Source: SHZI01 sp038214295
GTDB lineage: Bacteria > Pseudomonadota > Gammaproteobacteria > Steroidobacterales > GCA-2729495
NCBI GenBank assembly: GCA_038214295.1
Contig: JBBQSA010000053.1
Location: forward strand, 1-21,924
Direction of reading: 5' to 3'
DNA length: 21,924 nucleotides
Position 1 is the first letter of the stretch; every line of letters begins with the position of its first letter. The position numbers and the translations under genes were made by a program. This document shows, in pieces, positions 16,142 to 21,924 of this stretch. The notes under the pieces were generated by a model. It ran no database searches. It was not told where the DNA came from and saw only the letters and a program-made list of their open reading frames with translations.

Positions 16142-16254
16142 ACGGACTCGCGCGGCCCGGATCGCCAGCTCTGGCAATCACAATCGGAGCGGGCTACCCG
16201 AATCCTGACTGCAAATCCCGCAGCGGTGCAGAAATCCGCCCAGTAGCGCCCCGC

Positions 16255-16971
16255 CTAGCAGCGCGCGTTGCGCCGGCGGGCCAGGCCCAGCAGACCAAGC
16301 GCCGGGCCAAAAAGCCAGGCCGCTGCCGGTACCGGCACGACAGTGGTGATATCGAGCACGAGCTTCTTTTCCAGCCAGGCCAGTTCTGACCCGGCAGTGG
16401 TGTCATTGGTGAACGCCCACAGCTGGTTCTGGACGGTCAAGGTGAGATTGTTGGCAATCTGGTTGAGCGACGCTTCCGGAGTGATCGTCGTATCCATGTT
16501 CCAGAGGCCGGCGGAGGTGCCGACGATATCGACGGCGTCCTGGGCGATCAGGCTTGGCTCGAGCAGGTTGTTCAGGCCCTTGCCGCGCAGGTAGAGCCTG
16601 CCGTGCACTTCGCCCTGGGCATAGTTGACGACGTAATCGCCTTCCTCATGGGCATAAATGCTCGCGATTTCGACAAGCGGGTTCACCGTGTAGACCTTGC
16701 TGAAGACAAACGTCGCATCGACGAAGTCCGTGTTGGTGCCGGTGTGGATACCGACGCCATCGGCAGAGCGCGCTTCAAATGTGGTGGGAGTGAAGTAGGC
16801 GCTGTCACCCACGAACCCCGGCAACCCGAACAGCGCGACCGCCGCCTGCGCGTCATCGTACTGGTAACACACGCTCGGTCCGCAGTAGGTCTGGGTCGCT
16901 GCCTGAGCCTGAGACAGGCCAAACGCGCATCCGACCAGCATGCCGGCCGACAGAATTTTCCCGATTTGCAT
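16255..16971 (-). CDS. PEP-CTERM sorting domain protein, paralogue 2
   Basis: 238 residues from ATG 16971; GGGAG (16982-16986) is 10 nt upstream. Signal peptide 1-24 (MQIGKILSAGMLVGCAFGLS, cleavage after AQA). The mature protein begins ATQTYCGPSVCYQYDDAQAA and aligns over its whole length with paralogue 1, sharing AYFTPT-FEARS-DGVGIHT, TNTDFVD, EEGDY, GTSAGLW, QNQLWAFT and AGSELA. The end is VVPVPAAAWLFGPALGLLGL plus ARRR, the exosortase sorting signal. The 4-residue shorter linker before VPVPA is the only obvious gap. Same inferred fate as paralogue 1. It is followed by 277 bases without a clear terminator before paralogue 1, so the pair may be partly co-transcribed or separately promoted. 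Confidence 0.88.
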   Translation of the reverse strand: MQIGKILSAGMLVGCAFGLSQAQAATQTYCGPSVCYQYDDAQAAVALFGLPGFVGDSAYFTPTTFEARSADGVGIHTGTNTDFVDATFVFSKVYTVNPLVEIASIYAHEEGDYVVNYAQGEVHGRLYLRGKGLNNLLEPSLIAQDAVDIVGTSAGLWNMDTTITPEASLNQIANNLTLTVQNQLWAFTNDTTAGSELAWLEKKLVLDITTVVPVPAAAWLFGPALGLLGLARRRNARC

Positions 16972-16990
16972 CAGTCCCCCACTCCCGCGT

Positions 16991-16996
16991 TTTATA
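16991..16996 (-). promoter_or_regulatory. Possible -10 box for PEP-CTERM paralogue 2
   Basis: TATAAA on the minus strand, 19 bases before the ATG at 16971, matching the -10 consensus at five of six bases; no matching -35 at 16-18 bp spacing. The implied leader would be very short but would still hold GGGAG. Tentative. Confidence 0.25.
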
Positions 16997-17098
16997 GGTA
17001 CTCAGGGTTTTTAACGGCCCCTGTTGAAGTCCAGAGTACCGTTGCATTCGCGGCGAACGCAAGCCCGCTGCAGATGGCGCCGGACAGAGCGCGAACGG

Positions 17099-17113
17099 GT
17101 TGACATAATGGCG
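17099..17113. repeat. Shared upstream 15-mer, copy 2
   Basis: GTTGACATAATGGCG, one base different from copy 1 at 16127-16141. It lies 128-142 bases upstream of PEP-CTERM paralogue 2 (minus) and 73-87 bases upstream of the CitE-like gene (plus). TTGACA within it resembles a plus-strand -35, but no -10 follows at the right distance. Confidence 0.6.
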
Positions 17114-17185
17114 CCCCGCCGACGCGGGCACCCGGCCGGATAGCGGCCTGTACCATAGGCTTGTAAGCGCTACCTAAGAGTCCTG

Positions 17186-18058
17186 ATGACCCCGCAACCT
17201 CCGCTGCTCCGCCGCTCGGCCCTGTACGTTCCGGGCAGCAACGCGCGGGCATTGGCCAAGTCGGCCACTCTGCCGGCTGACACCTTCCTGCTGGACCTGG
17301 AAGATTCCGTGCTGCCCGAGGCCAAGGTGGCGGCCAGGGAGGCCGTCCTCCAGGCCATTGCGGCCGGACCCTTCGGACGCCGCGAGGTTGTCCTCCGCAT
17401 CAATGCTCCGGACAGCGCGTGGGGCGCTGACGACCTGCGGGCCGCCGCGCGCTCGGGCGCGCAGGCGATTCTCCTGCCCAAGGTGGAGAGCGCCGCCGCG
17501 GTCGCGGACGCTGCCCGGGCCCTCGACGACCTCGGCGCGCCCGCCGGCCAGCGGCTCTGGGTCATGGCCGAGACGCCGCGGGGTGTACTCGAGATCGCGT
17601 CCATCGCGTCAGCCAGTCCGCGCCTCGCGGTGATCGTCATGGGAACGGCCGACCTGGCGAAGGCGCTGCGCCTGCCCGGGGCGCCGGGCCGCGAGGGCCT
17701 GCGAACCGCACTGGAACAGTGCGTGCTCGCGGCCCGCGCCAGCGGCCTTGATATACTCGACGGCGTGTACGCGGACCTGGCGGACAACGCCGGATTTCTT
17801 GCCGAGTGCCTGCAGGGCCGCGCGCTCGGTTTCGACGGCAAGACGGTCATCCATCCCGGGCAGATCGCTCCCGCCAATGAGGTCTTTGGCGTGTCGGCGG
17901 AAGAGGCCGATGCCGCCGAAGCGCTCATTTCCGGATGGGCGGCGGCCGGGGACGGCGTCGCCGTGGTGAACGGCCGGATGGTCGAGCGCCTGCACGTGGA
18001 TGAAGCCCGGCGGCGGCTGGTGTTGTACCGCGCCGGCCAGGAAGCAAAGCTGCCCTAG
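17186..18058 (+). CDS. CitE-like CoA-ester lyase (HpcH/HpaI family)
   Basis: 290 residues. Family landmarks: RSALYVPGSNARALAK (10-25), LDLEDSV (36-42), RIN with R71, LPKVES (97-102), AETPRG with E129, MGTADLAK with D156 (E129 and D156 are the likely Mg ligands), and GFDGKTVIHPGQI (215-227). Members cleave or form C-C bonds in malyl-, citramalyl- or beta-methylmalyl-CoA, or act as thioesterases on them. A true citrate lyase is unlikely because citD, citF and citC are not next to it. It is first in an operon with methylmalonyl-CoA mutase (14-base gap) and propionyl-CoA carboxylase, which suggests a methylated C4/C5 acyl-CoA substrate; this is inference. TAAGAG (17175-17180) lies 5 nt before the ATG. 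Confidence 0.85.
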   Translation: MTPQPPLLRRSALYVPGSNARALAKSATLPADTFLLDLEDSVLPEAKVAAREAVLQAIAAGPFGRREVVLRINAPDSAWGADDLRAAARSGAQAILLPKVESAAAVADAARALDDLGAPAGQRLWVMAETPRGVLEIASIASASPRLAVIVMGTADLAKALRLPGAPGREGLRTALEQCVLAARASGLDILDGVYADLADNAGFLAECLQGRALGFDGKTVIHPGQIAPANEVFGVSAEEADAAEALISGWAAAGDGVAVVNGRMVERLHVDEARRRLVLYRAGQEAKLP

Positions 18059-18072
18059 CAGGAAAGTCGTGA

Positions 18073-20256
18073 ATGGCTGACGCCGGAAAAACCAACTCCT
18101 CCCCCGCCCCTGCCCCTGCCGCCACGGTGGACAGCTGGCGCGAACTTGCCCGGCGGGAACTGAAGGGCGGCAATCCCGACAGCCTTGTCTGGGAAACGCC
18201 AGAGGGCATTCCCGTGAAGCCGCTGTACACCGCGGAGGATCTCGCGGCAGCCGGCCACCTGGGCAGCCTGCCCGGCTTCGCCCCTTTCGTGCGCGGACCC
18301 AAGGCCACGATGTACGCGGGCCGTCCGTGGACCGTGCGCCAGTACGCCGGCTTCTCCACGGCCGAGGAGTCCAACGCCTTCTACCGCAATAATCTGGCTG
18401 CCGGCCAGACGGGCCTGTCGGTGGCCTTCGACCTGCCCACGCACCGGGGCTATGACTCGGACCACCCCCGCGTCGTGGGCGACGTCGGCAAGGCCGGCGT
18501 GGCCATCGACTCCGTCGAGGACATGAAGATCCTCTTTGCCGGCATCCCGCTCGACCGGATGTCGGTCTCGATGACGATGAATGGCGCCGTGCTCCCCGTG
18601 ATGGCCATGTACATCGTGGCGGCGGAAGAACAAGGCGTGGCGGTGGCCAAACTGAACGGCACCCTCCAGAACGACATCCTCAAGGAGTTCATGGTCCGCA
18701 ACACCTACATCTACCCGCCGGAACCGTCCATGCGCATCGTCGCGGACATCATCGGCTTCACCGCCCGGCACATGCCTAAATTCAATTCCATTTCCATTTC
18801 CGGCTACCACATGCAGGAAGCCGGGGCGACCTGCGTGCAGGAACTCGGTTACACGCTCGCGGACGGCATCGAGTACGTGCGGGCGGCCCTCGCCACCGGC
18901 CTCAAGGTCGACCAGTTTGCTCCGCGCCTGTCGTTCTTCTTCGGCATCGGCATGAACCTCTTCATGGAAGCCGCCAAGCTGCGGGCAGCCCGCCTACTGT
19001 GGGCAGAGCTGATGCAGGAGCACTTCGCACCGTCAGACGCCCAGTCACTGATGCTGCGCACCCACTGCCAGACCTCCGGCGTGAGCCTGACCAGCCGTGA
19101 CCCCTACAACAACGTGATCCGGACCACCATCGAAGCACTGGCGGCGGTCCTCGGCGGCACCCAGTCGCTGCACACCAATTCCTTCGACGAGGCACTGGCC
19201 CTGCCCACGCCCTTTTCGGCGCACATCGCCCGCAACACGCAGCTCGTCATCCAGGAAGAGTCCGGCATCACCCGCGTCGTGGATCCCCTTGCCGGCTCCT
19301 ACTATGTGGAAAGCCTTACGGCATCCCTGGCGGCCGAGGCCCGCAAGCTGATCGACGAGGTCGAGTTGCTCGGCGGCATGACGAAGGCAGTGGAATCGGG
19401 CATGCCGAAACTGCGCATCGAGCAGTCGGCGGCGCTGCGCCAGGCCCGCATCGACCGCGGCGAGGAAGTGATCGTCGGCGTCAACAAGTACCAGCGGGAT
19501 GACGAACCGGACATCGACGTCCTCGATATCGACAACTCCGCAGTACGCGAATCCCAGGTCCGGCGCCTCGAGGCCACGCGCTCGGCACGGGACAGCGCGG
19601 CCTGCACGGCCGCCCTGGCCGCGCTCACCGCCGCGGCGGCCGGGAAGTCCGGCAACCTGCTTGAACTGGCCGTCACTGCCGCGCGGGCCCGTGCCACGGT
19701 GGGGGAAATCTCCGACGCGCTCGAAACGGTCTACGGCCGGCACCGGGCCGTCATCAACTCCATCAGCGGCGTCTACGGTTCGGCCTACGCGGGCGACGCC
19801 GGCTTCGCGGAAATACAGGCCGCCGTGGCCGCGTTTGCCCGCGACGAGGGCCGGCGGCCGCGCATGCTCGTCGTGAAGCTCGGGCAGGACGGCCACGACC
19901 GGGGCGCCAAGGTCATCGCCACCGCCTTCGCGGACATCGGCTTCGACGTCGACATTGGCCCCCTGTTCCAGACGCCCGAGGAGGCCGCCCGGCACGCCGT
20001 CGAGAATGACGTGCACGTGGTCGGGGTTTCCTCCCAGGCCGCCGGTCACAAGACACTGGTGCCGCAGCTCATTGCCGATCTGCGTAGCCAGGGAGCTGGA
20101 GATGTGCTGGTGGTCTGCGGTGGGGTCATTCCACCCCAGGACCACGCCATGCTGAAGGCGGCCGGCGTGGCCGCGATCTTCGGCCCCGGCACCAACATTC
20201 CCCGGGCCGCGGACGAAGTTCTGCGGCTCATACGCAGCCGCCGCAAGGCGGCCTGA
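18073..20256 (+). CDS. scpA: Methylmalonyl-CoA mutase, B12-dependent
   Basis: 727 residues: full-length single-chain mutase interconverting (R)-methylmalonyl-CoA and succinyl-CoA in the cytoplasm. The catalytic barrel (about 20-560) includes ATMYAGRPWTVRQYAGFST, GLSVAFDLPTHRGYDSDHP and LNGTLQNDILKEFMVRNTYI. Y81 and R209 occupy the positions of Y89 and R207 of the Propionibacterium enzyme, which select methylmalonyl-CoA over isobutyryl-CoA-type substrates. The B12 domain at the C-terminus has LGQDGHDRGAKV, with D606-x-H608-x-x-G611 giving the lower cobalt ligand. The N-terminus has a short Ala/Pro tail. ATG 18073 follows the lyase by 14 bases, with AGGAAAG upstream. The mutase chaperone MeaB and the epimerase are not in view. 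Confidence 0.95.
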   Translation: MADAGKTNSSPAPAPAATVDSWRELARRELKGGNPDSLVWETPEGIPVKPLYTAEDLAAAGHLGSLPGFAPFVRGPKATMYAGRPWTVRQYAGFSTAEESNAFYRNNLAAGQTGLSVAFDLPTHRGYDSDHPRVVGDVGKAGVAIDSVEDMKILFAGIPLDRMSVSMTMNGAVLPVMAMYIVAAEEQGVAVAKLNGTLQNDILKEFMVRNTYIYPPEPSMRIVADIIGFTARHMPKFNSISISGYHMQEAGATCVQELGYTLADGIEYVRAALATGLKVDQFAPRLSFFFGIGMNLFMEAAKLRAARLLWAELMQEHFAPSDAQSLMLRTHCQTSGVSLTSRDPYNNVIRTTIEALAAVLGGTQSLHTNSFDEALALPTPFSAHIARNTQLVIQEESGITRVVDPLAGSYYVESLTASLAAEARKLIDEVELLGGMTKAVESGMPKLRIEQSAALRQARIDRGEEVIVGVNKYQRDDEPDIDVLDIDNSAVRESQVRRLEATRSARDSAACTAALAALTAAAAGKSGNLLELAVTAARARATVGEISDALETVYGRHRAVINSISGVYGSAYAGDAGFAEIQAAVAAFARDEGRRPRMLVVKLGQDGHDRGAKVIATAFADIGFDVDIGPLFQTPEEAARHAVENDVHVVGVSSQAAGHKTLVPQLIADLRSQGAGDVLVVCGGVIPPQDHAMLKAAGVAAIFGPGTNIPRAADEVLRLIRSRRKAA

Positions 20257-20290
20257 TTCCCACGCACAGTCCGGACAAGGGTCGTTACGC

Positions 20291-21823
20291 ATGCAGGACA
20301 TCCTCCAGCAGCTGGAAGAAAAGCGCGCTGCCGCACTACTGGGCGGCGGTCAGGCGCGTATCGACGCGCAACACGCGAAGGGCAAGCTGACTGCCCGCGA
20401 GCGCCTCGCCGTGCTCCTCGATGCCGGCAGCTTCGAGGAATGGGACATGTTCGTGGAGCACCGCTGCACGGACTTCGGCATGCAGGACCAGAAGATCACC
20501 GGGGATGGCGTCATCACCGGTTACGGCACAATCAACGGCCGCCTCGTCTTCGTCTTCAGCCAGGACTTCACGGTCTTCGGCGGCGCCCTGTCCGAGGCCC
20601 ACGCGGAGAAGATCTGCAAGGTAATGGACCAGGCCATGAAGGTCGGCGCGCCACTGATCGGCCTCAATGACTCCGGCGGCGCGCGTATCCAGGAGGGCGT
20701 GGCATCGCTCGGCGGCTATGCTGAGGTCTTCCAGCGCAACGTGCTGGCGTCTGGCGTGGTACCCCAGATCTCGCTGATCATGGGGCCGTGCGCCGGGGGC
20801 GCGGTCTACTCGCCCGCGATTACCGACTTCGTGTTCATGGTAAAGGACAGCGCCTACATGTTCGTCACGGGCCCGGACGTGGTGAAGACGGTGACCCACG
20901 AGGAGGTTACCGCCGAGCAGCTGGGCGGGGCGGTGACCCACAGCTCCCGGTCCGGCGTCTCGGACCTGGCCCTCGAGAATGACGTGGAAGCCCTGCTCGC
21001 CACGCGCCGCTTCTTCAACTTCCTGCCATCGAGCAACCGCGAGAAGCCGCCGATCTGGCCCTGCGAGGACCCGCCAACCCGGGAAGAGAAGGCCCTGGAC
21101 ACGCTGGTGCCCGACGATCCAGCCAGGCCCTACGACATCAAGGAGCTGATCACCAAGATCGCCGACGAAGGCGATTTCTTCGAGGTTCAGCCCGACTACG
21201 CCAGGAACATCGTCATTGGCTTCATCCGCCTGGAGGGCTCGACGGTGGGCGTCGTCGCCAACCAGCCGATGGTGCTGGCCGGCTGCCTCGATATCAGTTC
21301 ATCGACCAAGGGCGCACGCTTCGTGCGGTTCTGCGATGCCTTCAGCATTCCGATCCTGACGCTGGTCGATGTCCCGGGCTTCATGCCGGGAACGGCCCAG
21401 GAGTACGGTGGCATCATCAAGCACGGCGCCAAGCTGCTCTACGCATACGCCGAGGCCACCGTGCCGAAGGTCACACTGATCACCCGCAAGGCCTATGGCG
21501 GCGCCTACGACGTCATGGCCTCGAAGCACCTCCGCGGCGACGTCAACCTGGCCTGGCCCAGCGCGGAAATCGCCGTGATGGGGCCGAAGGGCGCCGTGGA
21601 AATCATCTTCCGCAAGGACCTCGGCGACCCGGCCGCCATCGCGGGCCGCACCGAGGAGTACCGGCGCAAGTTCGCCAACCCCTTCATCGCCGGCAGCCGC
21701 GGCTACATCGACGACGTGATCATGCCGCACCAGACCCGCGCCCGGGTCTGCCGCTCGCTGTCCATGCTCCGCGACAAGCAGCTCACCAACCCGTGGCGCA
21801 AGCACGGCAACATTCCCCTTTAG
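20291..21823 (+). CDS. pccB: Propionyl-CoA carboxylase, carboxyltransferase (beta) subunit
   Basis: 510 residues, the standard size for PccB. It transfers carboxyl from biotin to propionyl-CoA to make (S)-methylmalonyl-CoA. Motifs: KGKLTARERLAVLLDAGSFE, the N-terminal crotonase-fold acyl-CoA site GLNDSGGARIQEGV and MGPCAGGAVYSPAITDF, and the C-terminal carboxybiotin site VDVPGFMPGTAQEYGGIIKH and TRKAYGGAYDVMASKHL. D407 in GGAYD matches the Asp that in actinomycete PccB is linked to propionyl over acetyl preference. The gene lies 34 bases after the mutase and 15 before the alpha subunit. Confidence 0.95.
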   Translation: MQDILQQLEEKRAAALLGGGQARIDAQHAKGKLTARERLAVLLDAGSFEEWDMFVEHRCTDFGMQDQKITGDGVITGYGTINGRLVFVFSQDFTVFGGALSEAHAEKICKVMDQAMKVGAPLIGLNDSGGARIQEGVASLGGYAEVFQRNVLASGVVPQISLIMGPCAGGAVYSPAITDFVFMVKDSAYMFVTGPDVVKTVTHEEVTAEQLGGAVTHSSRSGVSDLALENDVEALLATRRFFNFLPSSNREKPPIWPCEDPPTREEKALDTLVPDDPARPYDIKELITKIADEGDFFEVQPDYARNIVIGFIRLEGSTVGVVANQPMVLAGCLDISSSTKGARFVRFCDAFSIPILTLVDVPGFMPGTAQEYGGIIKHGAKLLYAYAEATVPKVTLITRKAYGGAYDVMASKHLRGDVNLAWPSAEIAVMGPKGAVEIIFRKDLGDPAAIAGRTEEYRRKFANPFIAGSRGYIDDVIMPHQTRARVCRSLSMLRDKQLTNPWRKHGNIPL

Positions 21824-21838
21824 GATCCGTTCCGCCGC

Positions 21839-21924
21839 ATGTTCAAGAAGATTCTTATCGCCAACCGTGGCGAAATCGCCTGCCGCGTCATCCGTACCGC
21901 GCGCCGCATGGGCATCAAGACCGT
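21839..21924 (+). CDS. pccA: Propionyl-CoA carboxylase alpha (biotin carboxylase) subunit, 5' fragment
   Basis: 28 codons before the window ends: MFKKILIANRGEIACRVIRT then ARRMGIKT. ILIANRGEIACRVIRTA is the invariant N-terminus of biotin carboxylases (AccC, PccA, MccA). PccA is chosen from its place directly after pccB. It would carry biotin carboxylase and, further right, the biotin carrier lysine domain. AGGAT lies about 11 bases before the ATG. Confidence 0.88.
   Translation, partial: MFKKILIANRGEIACRVIRTARRMGIKT

Overview
The window looks like ordinary chromosome from a high-GC Gammaproteobacterium. The evidence is the homodimeric (AceE-type) pyruvate dehydrogenase E1, the nadA-nadB pair, an OmpA-type porin-like protein, a FimT/GspH pseudopilin, and two PEP-CTERM proteins with the VPVPAA-WLFG signal common in gammaproteobacteria. 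Genus cannot be fixed from sequence reading alone. I see no insertion sequence, integrase, CRISPR array, tRNA or rRNA.

Layout. Bases 1-730 (minus): 5' part of an OmpA-family outer-membrane protein that runs off the left edge. 943-1518 (plus): lone type II/IV pseudopilin. 1519-1902: non-coding gap. 1903-3939 (plus): secreted surface protein with Ig-like repeats and a C-terminal sorting signal, followed by a strong terminator. 4027-4620 (plus): small SAM methyltransferase, overlapping tail-to-tail with 4577-5404 (minus), a c-type cytochrome with an unrecognised C-terminal domain. 5468-7612 (minus): c-di-GMP protein with a degenerate GGDEF and a complete-looking EAL domain. 7758-10432 (plus): nadA and nadB, which make quinolinate for NAD synthesis. 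10398-12259 (minus): translationally coupled pair of an NTF2/SnoaL-like exported protein and an FMN alpha-hydroxy-acid oxidase. 12459-15155 (plus): aceE-type E1 standing alone, closed by a bidirectional terminator. 15237-16971 (minus): two tandem paralogous PEP-CTERM proteins. 17186-21924 (plus): operon of a CitE-like lyase, methylmalonyl-CoA mutase, propionyl-CoA carboxylase beta, and the start of the alpha (biotin carboxylase) subunit.

How they fit together. The right-hand operon converts propionyl-CoA to methylmalonyl-CoA and on to succinyl-CoA; the CitE-like lyase in first position probably handles a branched C4-C5 hydroxyacyl-CoA. The lone E1 and the hydroxy-acid oxidase could feed pyruvate or 2-oxobutyrate toward acyl-CoAs, but that link is only inference. 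The cell-surface side (OmpA, Ig-like protein, PEP-CTERM pair, pseudopilin) suggests an elaborate envelope with more than one C-terminal sorting system.

I did not find a clearly new defence or mobile system. The best leads are the tandem PEP-CTERM pair with a shared upstream 15-mer, the cytochrome with an unknown partner domain, the possibly Tat-exported hydroxy-acid oxidase/NTF2 pair, and the lyase coupled to the B12-dependent mutase.
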